Below are positions 24,289-30,314 of a stretch of DNA of 40,515 nucleotides, one piece after another. The notes below the pieces were generated by a model, which did no database searches, was not told the DNA's origin, and saw nothing but the letters and a program-made list of their open reading frames with translations. Positions within the stretch are counted from its first letter, which is position 1; every line of letters begins with the position of its first letter. This DNA is from a virus. Position numbers and translations under genes: made by a program. The stretch is taken from positions 1-40,515 of IMG/VR virus record IMGVR_UViG_3300032285_003308. One strand, written 5' to 3'.

Positions 24289-24546
24289 ATGAATAACCTA
24301 CAAATCACCAATGCCCTAGATGTGGCAAGCGTTAATGGATATACCTCATGGTCGCATGTAGCGTATTTCTACAATGACTATAATGTAAAGGGTAATGACC
24401 CTACATGTAAGCACCCTACATGGACAGACATACAGGGTGAATCAGTACGCCAGCCGTACTTTAACCGCTACTGCGATACATGCGGTTATAGAAAACTATT
24501 CGTAAAGTATGCAAAGTATTGCCGTACTAATAAGAGAAAGAAATAA
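24289..24546 (+). CDS. Small zinc-ribbon-like protein
   Basis: 85 residues with CKHPTWTDI, RYCDTCGYRKLF and a Lys/Arg-rich C-terminus. The C-H...C-x2-C spacing suggests a zinc site and the basic tail suggests nucleic acid contact. 2 nt after the previous stop. Confidence 0.6.
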   Translation: MNNLQITNALDVASVNGYTSWSHVAYFYNDYNVKGNDPTCKHPTWTDIQGESVRQPYFNRYCDTCGYRKLFVKYAKYCRTNKRKK

Positions 24547-24547
24547 T

Positions 24548-24694
24548 ATGAGTATGTATATAACAGTATCCTCTGTATGTGGGCGTACCTCTACTAGTGT
24601 AGATGTGTATGATCTGCCTACAGATGTAACATGTTGCAATGAATGCAATTCAATTTTAATTTGTCGTAATGCGTGGAATGATTTGTATAATTAA
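24548..24694 (+). CDS. Small Cys-rich protein
   Basis: 48 residues from the ATG at 24548, which follows the previous stop by 1 nt. VTCCNECNSILIC forms a likely metal site. Unknown function. Confidence 0.55.
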   Translation: MSMYITVSSVCGRTSTSVDVYDLPTDVTCCNECNSILICRNAWNDLYN

Positions 24695-24709
24695 TTCCCG
24701 CAAAAAAAC

Positions 24710-24717
24710 GACGTCCC
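24710..24717 (+). repeat. GGGACGTCCC palindrome, degenerate copy 1
   Basis: GACGTCCC; the left half reads AAC. 64 bp upstream of the -35 at 24781. Confidence 0.5.
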
Positions 24718-24743
24718 AATTCTCAGGAATCTCTCAGATAAAA

Positions 24744-24759
24744 TGTGATGTAGATAACT
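24744..24759 (+). promoter_or_regulatory. CRP-like site, weak
   Basis: TGTGA-TGTAGA-TAACT, two mismatches. Centre about 64 bp before the predicted start point of the 24781 promoter. Confidence 0.35.
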
Positions 24760-24780
24760 TGCGACACGCCGTGTTTGGAC

Positions 24781-24809
24781 TTGACTTTTTGAGATTTATC
24801 TGCTAGTAT
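24781..24809 (+). promoter_or_regulatory. Promoter P1 of the 25110 leader
   Basis: TTGACT-17 bp-TAGTAT, extended -10 (TGCTAGTAT). Confidence 0.7.
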
Positions 24810-24893
24810 TCTACTATAACAATTAAATAGTGATAAAGGTTAATGAGCCTACCAAATAAATCGAACAAATGTTCGGGTGAGCGTAGCAAATAA

Positions 24894-24909
24894 TGTGACC
24901 TAAAACACA
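24894..24909 (+). promoter_or_regulatory. CRP-like site
   Basis: TGTGA-CCTAAA-ACACA, one mismatch. Centred about 54 bp before the predicted start point of promoter P2. Confidence 0.4.
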
Positions 24910-24920
24910 CCCCCAAATGC

Positions 24921-24949
24921 TTGACTTTTCAAGGAAAGTATGTTAGTCT
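24921..24949 (+). promoter_or_regulatory. Promoter P2 of the 25110 leader
   Basis: TTGACT-17 bp-TAGTCT, extended -10 (TGTTAGTCT). Confidence 0.7.
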
Positions 24950-25007
24950 TAATACATAAGAAAAACTAAATAAAGGACAAAAGGGCTAATGAGCCTAAGC
25001 AAATAAA

Positions 25008-25023
25008 TGTGACTAGTATCACA
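25008..25023 (+). promoter_or_regulatory. CRP/GlxR-like site, perfect consensus
   Basis: TGTGA-CTAGTA-TCACA. Centre about 64 bp upstream of the predicted start point of promoter P3 (TGATAGGAT). Confidence 0.6.
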
Positions 25024-25109
25024 GTGAGCCTTAGCAAATAAGTAGCCAAAATGTCAGCCCCCTCTGATAGGATAGTCTTATCAGTAAAAAAAAGAAAGGA
25101 AGTCAAAAT

Positions 25110-25301
25110 ATGACTTACACTATAAAAATCGAAACCTTCTCAGGTTCAGTTACAAAAATCAACTTACCTTCTAAGGGTGCAGTTGCTCAATTCATCTCTC
25201 AATATCCTAACTCTTTGCCAGTTGGCGTATCGGTAAAAGTTACCTGCGACCTTCTAGGTGTTCGTGGTGTTCTTAAAGGAAAGGCTTTGGTATCTAACTA
25301 A
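25110..25301 (+). CDS. Small protein, paralog of the 23295-23483 product
   Basis: 63 residues: TFSGSVTKINLPSKGAVAQF, LPVGVSVKV and GVLKGKALVSN. AAAGGAAG ribosome-binding site. First of a four-gene set joined by TAATG overlaps or short gaps, with an unusually elaborate leader, so it is probably abundant early. Confidence 0.7.
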   Translation: MTYTIKIETFSGSVTKINLPSKGAVAQFISQYPNSLPVGVSVKVTCDLLGVRGVLKGKALVSN

Positions 25302-25462
25302 TGAAAACTTGTGCCGTAATGAATTGCGATTCTACAGAACTAATCTACAGCGGTACCGACGCTTTTATGCTCGGTGGCGTTCCTACAGAAACTTATTGCT
25401 ATAAGTGTGCAACTGCTTACCTAATGATTTCTAACCATTTAGAAACTTTGGTGAACGCATAA
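25301..25462 (+). CDS. 53-residue Cys-containing protein
   Basis: Begins and ends with TAATG overlaps. CAVMNCDS near the start and YCYKCATAY in the middle make a CxxxxC...CxxC site. Unknown function. Confidence 0.65.
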   Translation: MKTCAVMNCDSTELIYSGTDAFMLGGVPTETYCYKCATAYLMISNHLETLVNA

Positions 25463-25647
25463 TGATGACTAGAAAAGACTATGTAAAGGTTGCCGATATT
25501 CTTTCGGGATACCAAAATGCTATGATTGACAATTATTGGTGGGAGGATTTAGTAAATGATTTCTGCGATTTCTTTGCGAGTGATAATCCTAATTTTAAAA
25601 AAGATAAGTTTCAAGAGGCTTGTGAAACAGTTGGAGGCAATGACTAA
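25462..25647 (+). CDS. Small acidic/aromatic protein
   Basis: 61 residues (KVADILSGYQNAMIDNYWWE, DFCDFFASDNPNFKKDKF). This resembles small actinobacteriophage proteins of unknown role by composition. Coupled to its neighbours. Confidence 0.65.
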   Translation: MMTRKDYVKVADILSGYQNAMIDNYWWEDLVNDFCDFFASDNPNFKKDKFQEACETVGGND

Positions 25648-25752
25648 ATGAATCGCTTACTCACAACACTTGTTCAACTAATGTTGATGGCACCAATTGC
25701 CTTAGCAATTAAACTTGCATATGATGAACAAAAGAAAATAAAAAACAAATAA
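25648..25752 (+). CDS. 34-residue membrane peptide
   Basis: One hydrophobic helix (LLTTLVQLMLMAPIALAI) and a Lys-rich tail; ATG directly follows the previous stop. Likely inner-membrane micro-protein. Confidence 0.5.
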   Translation: MNRLLTTLVQLMLMAPIALAIKLAYDEQKKIKNK

Positions 25753-25756
25753 AAAA

Positions 25757-25784
25757 AGATCCTGAGCATGATCTAAAACTGCTT
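25757..25784 (+). ncRNA. 3'-UTR mini-pseudoknot, copy 1
   Basis: Stem AGATC/GATCT around loop CTGAGCAT, then AAAAC and TGCTT, which can pair with GAGCA of the loop (H-type pseudoknot). Starts 5 nt after the stop of 25648-25752. Confidence 0.6.
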
Positions 25785-25802
25785 TAACTTTCAACTAAAT
25801 TT

Positions 25803-25812
25803 GGGACGTCGC
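25803..25812 (+). repeat. GGGACGTCCC palindrome, copy 2
   Basis: GGGACGTCGC; followed by GGCGTGTCG at 25818-25826 and again at 25953-25961. Confidence 0.55.
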
Positions 25813-25833
25813 ACTCGGGCGTGTCGCACTATA

Positions 25834-25849
25834 TGTGATTTAAATAACA
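25834..25849 (+). promoter_or_regulatory. CRP-like site
   Basis: TGTGA-TTTAAA-TAACA, one mismatch; about 82 bp before the start point predicted from 25889-25917. Confidence 0.4.
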
Positions 25850-25888
25850 ATTGCCACGCTCCACTATATGAGATTTTTTGGCTAGGAT

Positions 25889-25917
25889 TTGATTTTTCAA
25901 GGTTAATCAGATAGACT
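25889..25917 (+). promoter_or_regulatory. First promoter of the 26031 operon
   Basis: TTGATT-17 bp-TAGACT. Confidence 0.6.
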
Positions 25918-25963
25918 TACATAGTAAGAAAAAATAAATATTTGCCCCCTACGGCGTGTCGAA

Positions 25964-25992
25964 TTGTATTTGTCGCCTCGATAGTGTAAGAT
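25964..25992 (+). promoter_or_regulatory. Second promoter of the 26031 operon
   Basis: TTGTAT-17 bp-TAAGAT. With the first it forms a tandem pair; GGCGTGTCG abuts its -35. Confidence 0.55.
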
Positions 25993-26030
25993 ATTTATAT
26001 CAAGTTAATTAAAGAAAGAAGGTTCGCCTA

Positions 26031-26237
26031 ATGGCTACCAAACTATACACAATAGAAAACCTACTTATAGGTAAGTCATATAAGTCCCGCTCCCGATTTA
26101 TCGAGGGTTCAATTATCGAGGCTGAAAAGCGTGATGCAATTTGGTATGGAGAAAATACCGAAGCGTATCTAATCAAGGTTCGCCCTAATCGTGGAAACGA
26201 TTTCTATGCGACTATCGCAGTTAAGGTAGGTGAATAA
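26031..26237 (+). CDS. Small basic protein
   Basis: 68 residues, beta-rich (IENLLIGKSYKSRSRFIEGS, DFYATIAVKVGE). AAGAAGG ribosome-binding site. First gene of a six-gene operon (to 27222). Unknown function. Confidence 0.65.
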   Translation: MATKLYTIENLLIGKSYKSRSRFIEGSIIEAEKRDAIWYGENTEAYLIKVRPNRGNDFYATIAVKVGE

Positions 26238-26239
26238 TA

Positions 26240-26362
26240 ATGGGTTACATTGAATTTGCTAGAATAAATAATGATGGCGTGGAGTGGGTAGATTTATCTA
26301 ATGCTACTCCCGCAGAATTGCTAGATATTGAAATTGGACTATTTCAGGAAGGTGCTATCTAA
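26240..26362 (+). CDS. 40-residue protein
   Basis: MGYIEFARINNDGVEWVDLS then NATPAELLDIEIGLF. Starts 2 nt after the previous stop and ends in a TAATG overlap. Unknown. Confidence 0.55.
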   Translation: MGYIEFARINNDGVEWVDLSNATPAELLDIEIGLFQEGAI

Positions 26363-26472
26363 TGGAATTGTTCTTATGCGATACTTGTGATACGCTTGCT
26401 ACAGTTACCCAAGAAGGTAACACAATAACTATAAATAAGTGTAAATGCTTGACCCTTGATTGGAGTGAATAA
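26362..26472 (+). CDS. 36-residue Cys-rich protein
   Basis: LFLCDTCDTLATV and NKCKCLTLDW give a CxxC...CxC metal site. TAATG-coupled start. Confidence 0.6.
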   Translation: MELFLCDTCDTLATVTQEGNTITINKCKCLTLDWSE

Positions 26473-26474
26473 TA

Positions 26475-26690
26475 ATGGAATACTTATACTCAGTAACCTG
26501 CACATATGATGGAGACCGCTCACCGCATTGGATTGGTCGCTATGATAATGCACTAGACGCAGTTGATGTCTATAATAAATTTGTTGATTGGGGATTGGCT
26601 ATGGAATACTCTACAGTTAATCTATCAGAGCCTAATGGCAAAATGCACACCAAAGTATTTTATCGTGATGGAAAAGTTGGAGGTAAGTAA
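26475..26690 (+). CDS. Small protein with aromatic start
   Basis: 71 residues (YLYSVTCTYDGDRSPHWIGR, KMHTKVFYRDGKVGG), probably alpha/beta. 2 nt after the previous stop. Unknown function. Confidence 0.6.
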   Translation: MEYLYSVTCTYDGDRSPHWIGRYDNALDAVDVYNKFVDWGLAMEYSTVNLSEPNGKMHTKVFYRDGKVGGK

Positions 26691-26981
26691 GTGGGATCAG
26701 TTACAGCACTAGGAATTAAAGATGAGGTACTAGACCTTGAAACACAATTGCTATATCACTTGAAGGGTAATCACTATCCTCCAGTACCCGCAGAAATGGT
26801 ACAGCCTTGTATGGAAGCGATTGACGCAGCCTACGATGAAGACTATAACCGAATGATTGCTATGCCTATGGTTGGCGACTTTCAGATTACCTATAAGGGT
26901 TCAACAGAAGCCCCAGCGTGGGCTATCATTGAGCAACACCACTTGAGTTGGTTCATTGACCCAGTAGATGGGGAGGAATAA
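26691..26981 (+). CDS. Small acidic protein
   Basis: 96 residues from a GTG directly after the preceding TAA. Helical N-half (LDLETQLLYHLKGNHYPPVP), acidic C-terminus. Unknown function; position in the operon supports expression. Confidence 0.6.
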   Translation: MGSVTALGIKDEVLDLETQLLYHLKGNHYPPVPAEMVQPCMEAIDAAYDEDYNRMIAMPMVGDFQITYKGSTEAPAWAIIEQHHLSWFIDPVDGEE

Positions 26982-26982
26982 A

Positions 26983-27222
26983 ATGAGTGTTACAATAAAT
27001 GATATGGAACTTGTCAAAGTAGATAGTTTATTCCCAGACCAATTAGAAATTGACGACTATATAAAAGTTGGCGAGGATATTGTTCAGGTAGTTATCATTA
27101 CCGAAGATGGCAGCGGGGATAATTATTTTATTGAGTGTGAAAATGAATTTGGTGAGCGAGATGAAATTGTTGTTGCTCATGATCAGAAACTCGATTGGTA
27201 TTTCTTTACGGACGAGGATTAA
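26983..27222 (+). CDS. Acidic beta-rich protein
   Basis: 79 residues from the ATG at 26983, chosen for GGGGAGG 5 nt upstream. About one quarter Asp/Glu (PDQLEIDDYIKVGEDIVQVV), a composition seen in DNA-mimic and host-inhibitor phage proteins, though there is no direct evidence for that role. Confidence 0.6.
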   Translation: MSVTINDMELVKVDSLFPDQLEIDDYIKVGEDIVQVVIITEDGSGDNYFIECENEFGERDEIVVAHDQKLDWYFFTDED

Positions 27223-27249
27223 GTCCCTACTAAAAAATCCCTGAAAAAT

Positions 27250-27259
27250 GGGACGTCCC
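27250..27259 (+). repeat. GGGACGTCCC palindrome, copy 3
   Basis: Perfect 10-bp palindrome, preceded by ATCCCTGAAAAAT (a TCCC that can pair with GGGA) and followed by a TGTCCG element. 40 bp before the next -35. Confidence 0.65.
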
Positions 27260-27299
27260 GATTTGTCCGTTTTGTACAGAATCTCCCATTTATGAAGAC

Positions 27300-27328
27300 T
27301 TGATATTTTTCTGGAAGTCTGCTAAGAT
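27300..27328 (+). promoter_or_regulatory. Promoter of the 27335 operon
   Basis: TTGATA-17 bp-TAAGAT, extended -10 (TGCTAAGAT). The ATG at 27335 lies 6 nt after the -10, so the message should be leaderless. Confidence 0.7.
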
Positions 27329-27334
27329 TAAGTT

Positions 27335-27487
27335 ATGAAAAAGACACCCGAGGAATTACGCAGACTAATGGAGTTACGACGCTCTAATGCTGCTTCCGCT
27401 GTGCCTTCCAAAAAAGTCTACTCTCGCAAGGGTAGAAAATGTCAGTCGCAAATGCTACAATTAAAATATCAACAAAAAGGAGAATAG
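27335..27487 (+). CDS. 50-residue basic protein
   Basis: Arg/Lys-rich (TPEELRRLMELRRSN, KKVYSRKGRKCQS), likely nucleic-acid binding. Leaderless start. Immediately upstream of the zinc protein at 27493; its last codons carry that gene's AAGGAGA ribosome-binding site. Confidence 0.65.
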   Translation: MKKTPEELRRLMELRRSNAASAVPSKKVYSRKGRKCQSQMLQLKYQQKGE

Positions 27488-27492
27488 CCCCC

Positions 27493-27669
27493 ATGGGAAA
27501 TATCGCAGATGAATTCTATGATGAATACTACGCAACAACCTGTCCCTCATGCCATGAAAATGCTGTAGACGAAACAGAAGAAATGTGCACTCATTGCTTA
27601 CTAGAAGAAATGTCCGCTACCTATAATGAAGATATCGCACTAGAAATGAGTCTCGGCCTTGACTACTAA
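27493..27669 (+). CDS. Small zinc-binding acidic protein
   Basis: 58 residues from the ATG at 27493, supported by AAAGGAG about 10 nt upstream; a further upstream in-frame ATG at 27439 lies inside the preceding gene. CPSCHENAVDETEEMCTHC is a classic two-CxxC zinc site. Confidence 0.6.
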   Translation: MGNIADEFYDEYYATTCPSCHENAVDETEEMCTHCLLEEMSATYNEDIALEMSLGLDY

Positions 27670-28393
27670 TACACTTAAACTAAAACGCTCATTCGATAGA
27701 AAGGTGGCTAACTATGTCACAAAAAATGGAAAACAAGCAGCAATTGCAAATACCTTTGGCCTCCCTGCTGGAAAGGCTTTCTCGTGCCCTGGTGCCACTT
27801 CAGTTTGTGAGACTGTATGCTATGCAGGAAAACTCGAAAAACTCTTCAAAGGCGTAAAGGTTAACCTACTTCACAATTGGGACCTACTTAAAGACGCAGA
27901 CTATGAGACTATGGTTGATCTGCTCAAAGAAATGATGATTGATTTTGTTAAAGATTGTGCAAAGAAAGACGCACCTCAACTATTCCGTATCCATTGGGAT
28001 GGTGATTTCTTTAATGATACTTACGCATATGCGTGGAAGCAAGTTATCATGGACTTTGACTATGTACAATTCTGGGTATATACCCGTGTTGAATCTGCAG
28101 CATTAATGCTTAAGGACCTACCTAATCTATCTTTATATTATTCTACAGATAGCGAAAATAAAAATACTGGTATTGAACTTAAGAAAACTCACGGAATTAA
28201 GTTAGCATATCTTGCTAAGAATTTTGCTGAGGGTCAAGCAGATATGAAGGCATTAACTAATAAACCTGGTGCTAAGTGTCCTGAAAATGCAAAACGAATT
28301 CCACTCATTAGCACTGCAGGCTCTGCTTGCGTTTCTTGCTCACTGTGTGTATACTCTAAAGCAGATGTAGTATTTTCTGCAACCAAGAAATGA
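27659..28393 (+). CDS. GP88-family phage protein
   Basis: 244 residues from a TTG at 27659 overlapping the previous gene. It resembles the actinobacteriophage Gene product 88 family: FGLPAGKAFSCPGATSVCETVC, HWDGDFFNDTYAYAWKQV, VESAALMLKDLPNLSLYYST and a C-terminal cluster STAGSACVSCSLC. The multiple cysteines suggest a metal or iron-sulphur site. Function in the family is unknown. No good ribosome-binding site is seen, in keeping with translational coupling. Confidence 0.75.
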   Translation: MTTNTLKLKRSFDRKVANYVTKNGKQAAIANTFGLPAGKAFSCPGATSVCETVCYAGKLEKLFKGVKVNLLHNWDLLKDADYETMVDLLKEMMIDFVKDCAKKDAPQLFRIHWDGDFFNDTYAYAWKQVIMDFDYVQFWVYTRVESAALMLKDLPNLSLYYSTDSENKNTGIELKKTHGIKLAYLAKNFAEGQADMKALTNKPGAKCPENAKRIPLISTAGSACVSCSLCVYSKADVVFSATKK

Positions 28394-28399
28394 GTTAGC

Positions 28400-28465
28400 A
28401 TGTGGACTTTATTTTATATATGGATTATTTTCTTGTTGTTTTTTAATATGACAAATCCGCATTGA
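28400..28465 (+). CDS. 21-residue hydrophobic peptide
   Basis: MWTLFYIWIIFLLFFN is one membrane helix. It lies 6 nt after the GP88-like stop. Too short to be sure it is translated. Confidence 0.3.
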   Translation: MWTLFYIWIIFLLFFNMTNPH

Positions 28466-28484
28466 TCAAATCCCCCGCAAAAAC

Positions 28485-28494
28485 GGGACGTCCG
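28485..28494 (+). repeat. GGGACGTCCC palindrome, copy 4
   Basis: GGGACGTCCG, with CGACACGC at 28518. 75 bp before the -35 at 28569. Confidence 0.55.
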
Positions 28495-28533
28495 CCCCAC
28501 CCCAATTTATCAAGTTACGACACGCACAAAAAA

Positions 28534-28549
28534 TGTGGTATTTATCACA
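28534..28549 (+). promoter_or_regulatory. CRP/GlxR-like site
   Basis: TGTGG-TATTTA-TCACA, one mismatch. Centre about 62 bp before the start point predicted for 28569-28597. Confidence 0.5.
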
Positions 28550-28568
28550 TTAAAAATGGCATCTGGTG

Positions 28569-28597
28569 TTGATATTTCTGGTATTTTCTGCTACAAT
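28569..28597 (+). promoter_or_regulatory. Upstream promoter of the 28754 gene
   Basis: TTGATA-17 bp-TACAAT, extended -10 (TGCTACAAT). An ATG at 28604, 6 nt downstream, is in frame with the 28754 gene. Confidence 0.65.
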
Positions 28598-28633
28598 TAT
28601 AATATGAACAAAACAACAAAGCGTAGCACTTCT

Positions 28634-28649
28634 GGTGATGTAAATCACA
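28634..28649 (+). promoter_or_regulatory. CRP-like site between tandem promoters
   Basis: GGTGA-TGTAAA-TCACA, one mismatch. Confidence 0.4.
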
Positions 28650-28680
28650 TCTCATATTTTGAGATTATTACATTTCCGAT

Positions 28681-28709
28681 TTGGAAAAATGTCAGAAAAA
28701 TGCTACACT
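28681..28709 (+). promoter_or_regulatory. Proximal promoter of the 28754 gene
   Basis: TTGGAA-17 bp-TACACT, extended -10 (TGCTACACT). Confidence 0.55.
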
Positions 28710-28753
28710 TAATACATAAGGTAACAACCCCTAACAGAAAAGGAAATAACAAA

Positions 28754-28921
28754 ATGGCAGTAGCAACAGCAACATACAAGGTAGGCGACCTCTATACTTC
28801 ACAGAAGTCAAAGGTTACAGGAACAATTCTTGAAATCGCACCTAACAAGACAGGCGACGCAGTTCGTGTTAAGTTAGATGTAAATGGCAACACACGCTGG
28901 ACAACTTGGACAGCAAAGTAA
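28754..28921 (+). CDS. Small beta-barrel-like protein
   Basis: 55 residues (ATYKVGDLYTSQKSKVTGTI, VRVKLDVNGNTRWTTWTAK), all beta with basic faces, like a tiny OB or SH3 nucleic-acid-binding fold. AAAAGGAAA precedes the ATG. A 50-residue in-frame extension from a leaderless ATG at 28604 is also possible. Two promoters and a downstream pseudoknot suggest high, regulated expression. Confidence 0.65.
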   Translation: MAVATATYKVGDLYTSQKSKVTGTILEIAPNKTGDAVRVKLDVNGNTRWTTWTAK

Positions 28922-28931
28922 ATTAACAACC

Positions 28932-28958
28932 TCACCTGAGTAAGTGATAAAACTGCTC
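28932..28958 (+). ncRNA. 3'-UTR mini-pseudoknot, copy 2
   Basis: Stem TCAC/GTGA, loop CTGAGTAA, linker TAAAAC, then TGCTC, which pairs with GAGTA of the loop (one G-U). 10 nt after the 28754 gene. Confidence 0.6.
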
Positions 28959-28996
28959 AACACAACCCCCAACTAACAGAAAAGGAAACAGACCCA

Positions 28997-29419
28997 ATGG
29001 CAAGAGGCAAAGCAATATCAGTAAAAATCCCTACACAGCGTGTAATCACAGCACTAGAAGCGTCTTTAGCAAAACTAGAGAGCGACTTCGCTAGTCAATC
29101 AGAAAACGAAGCAAACTATGACCTTGCTCGTAAAGAGTGGCAGAAAGCAGTTGGTGAGTTCGCAATTAAGAATATCACTAAGGCAGAAAACTTCCGCACA
29201 AACTATCGTAATTGGAACAAGACTCTCAATGTAGATTTTGACCTCACAATTAGCGAACACGATTTCCCTACTGAACCACAGCGTGATTTCGTAACAATGC
29301 ACCAACACACATACAATGAACAAAAAGAGGAAATGCTAAACGCAATTCGTATCCTCAAAATGACCGACGAGGAAGTTGTAAATACTTCTACATACAATGC
29401 GGTTGCTCGTTATCTATAA
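28997..29419 (+). CDS. Helical protein of unknown function
   Basis: 140 residues, mostly alpha-helical with a coiled-coil-prone first half (ALEASLAKLESDFASQSENE) and mixed charge. AAAAGGAAA upstream. Flanked by pseudoknot copies on both sides. Confidence 0.65.
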   Translation: MARGKAISVKIPTQRVITALEASLAKLESDFASQSENEANYDLARKEWQKAVGEFAIKNITKAENFRTNYRNWNKTLNVDFDLTISEHDFPTEPQRDFVTMHQHTYNEQKEEMLNAIRILKMTDEEVVNTSTYNAVARYL

Positions 29420-29430
29420 TTAGATAATAA

Positions 29431-29457
29431 CCACCTGAGTAAGTGGCTAAACTGCTC
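29431..29457 (+). ncRNA. 3'-UTR mini-pseudoknot, copy 3
   Basis: Stem CCAC/GGTG-type pair CCAC/GTGG, loop CTGAGTAA, linker CTAAAC, TGCTC. Confidence 0.6.
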
Positions 29458-29570
29458 ACCACGACCACAGAAATGCGTGGCTAAATAAATAGAGTGGAAG
29501 TCGCCAGGCTGATTAGGGCGATAATAGAAATACTATAGAGCAGGGGTACTGCAGCCCCAAAGAAGCAGAC
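29458..29570 (+). ncRNA. Structured RNA segment between pseudoknot copies
   Basis: No ORF. Hairpins CCACG/CGTGG (29459-63 with 29476-80), TCGCC/GGCGA (29501-05 with 29517-21) and GGGG/CCCC (29543-46 with 29555-58); GAGCAG at 29538 could compete for the pseudoknot's CTGCTC. Probably a small non-coding RNA or long structured 3' UTR. Confidence 0.4.
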
Positions 29571-29596
29571 ATCCTGAGCACGATCCAAAAAGGCTC
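29571..29596 (+). ncRNA. 3'-UTR mini-pseudoknot, copy 4 (degenerate)
   Basis: ATC/GAT around CTGAGCAC, A-rich linker, GGCTC. Shorter stem than the others. Confidence 0.45.
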
Positions 29597-29610
29597 ACCC
29601 TACGGGGTAT

Positions 29611-29640
29611 TTGACAATTATCAGTGCCCTCGTGTAAACT
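29611..29640 (+). promoter_or_regulatory. Promoter of the 29675 gene
   Basis: TTGACA-18 bp-TAAACT. Confidence 0.65.
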
Positions 29641-29674
29641 AATATTAATAACAACAACAGAAAGAGGCCCCCGA

Positions 29675-30085
29675 ATGGACCAAACAATAATCAATGCAAC
29701 AGAGGAATTCCTCAAGAATCAAATCACACAAAAGGATGAACGCATTCAGTCACTTGAAGAGCACATCCAACGACTTACACAGCGGTCCTACTCTGATTCT
29801 GCAGACCGTAACCGTATTGTTGAAGGTATGCAAGAGTGGACCTTGGAACAACTTAAGAATGATTCAATTACTGGTTCGCAGGCCGAAGAGATTGCAGAAA
29901 TCTGTGGCTTTGAATTAACTAAGGAAGTTGAAGTTGAGGTTACCGTAACTTATAACATGACACTGCAGGTACCATATGATGAGGACGCAGAAGATATTGT
30001 TAACGATATTGACTTCGATGCAATCACATATGATTCTGACAAAGTCAGTTGGGTCTCATCAATAATCGATAGTATAGATTTTTAG
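29675..30085 (+). CDS. Coiled-coil acidic protein
   Basis: 136 residues from the ATG at 29675 (AAAGAGG upstream). Residues 8-40 form a coiled coil (NQITQKDERIQSLEEHIQRL); 45-85 helical; the C-terminal third is acidic (DEDAEDIVNDIDFDAITYD). Unknown function; an oligomeric scaffold or inhibitor is possible. Confidence 0.65.
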   Translation: MDQTIINATEEFLKNQITQKDERIQSLEEHIQRLTQRSYSDSADRNRIVEGMQEWTLEQLKNDSITGSQAEEIAEICGFELTKEVEVEVTVTYNMTLQVPYDEDAEDIVNDIDFDAITYDSDKVSWVSSIIDSIDF

Positions 30086-30101
30086 TAGGGGGCTACTAAA
30101 A
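30080..30101 (+). repeat. Stop-codon hairpin
   Basis: Perfect 9-bp inverted repeat TTTTAGTAG/CTACTAAAA with a GGGG loop; the stop codon TAG of the coiled-coil gene lies in its left arm. No U-tract of terminator type follows. Confidence 0.6.
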
Positions 30102-30102
30102 C

Positions 30103-30130
30103 GACCTGAGCATGTCTACGTAAACTGCTC
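30103..30130 (+). ncRNA. 3'-UTR mini-pseudoknot, copy 5
   Basis: GAC/GTC stem, loop CTGAGCAT, linker TACGTAAAC, TGCTC. Two nt after the stop-codon hairpin. Confidence 0.5.
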
Positions 30131-30153
30131 ACTTTTAAAATCCCTCAAATTTT

Positions 30154-30163
30154 GGGACGTCCC
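30154..30163 (+). repeat. GGGACGTCCC palindrome, copy 5
   Basis: Perfect copy; followed by CGACACGCC at 30185 and TGTCCGATTTATCC at 30221, the fullest set of intergenic motifs in one block. Confidence 0.65.
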
Positions 30164-30252
30164 GCCGATCATGAAATGTCAAATCGACACGCCGATGGTT
30201 AGGGGTGATCTTTTGCACAATGTCCGATTTATCCCATGTCTGCCTACCCTAT

Positions 30253-30281
30253 TTGACTTTGTCGGTGGGTGGGTGTATAGT
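30253..30281 (+). promoter_or_regulatory. Promoter of the DUF932 gene
   Basis: TTGACT-17 bp-TATAGT. Confidence 0.7.
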
Positions 30282-30314
30282 TATATTATCAACAACAGAA
30301 AGAAGGAAAAACTC

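Larger units (their letters stand above)
24843..25041 (+). repeat. Four TGAGCCTA(n)GCAAATAA repeats with mini-ORFs
   Basis: Repeat cores at about 24844, 24878, 24990 and 25025, in two pairs 34-35 bp apart, each pair downstream of one promoter. Three read as short ORFs: 24843-24893 (16 codons, MSLPNKSNKCSGERSK), 24989-25006 (MSLSK, preceded by AAAAGGG) and 25024-25041 (GTG start, also ending SLSK). The layout suggests duplication of a promoter-plus-leader unit. Confidence 0.6.
24695..25109 (+). promoter_or_regulatory. Long leader with three tandem promoters and mini-ORF repeats
   Basis: 415 bp without a normal gene. GACGTCCC half-palindrome (24710), CGACACGCC (24762), CRP-like sites (24744, 24894, 25008), promoters at 24781, 24921 and about 25068 (extended -10 TGATAGGAT), and four copies of a TGAGCCTA-GCAAATAA repeat that read as tiny ORFs. 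All feed the gene at 25110. Confidence 0.6.

Noticed and set aside
25757-25784. Intrinsic terminators in place of pseudoknots
   Set aside because: Stems are short and AT-rich, no U-tract follows, and the conserved part is the loop and tail, not the stem.
29420-29610. Hammerhead ribozyme suggested by CTGAG and GAAA-like pieces
   Set aside because: The conserved core CTGANGA...GAAA is not present in the needed order.
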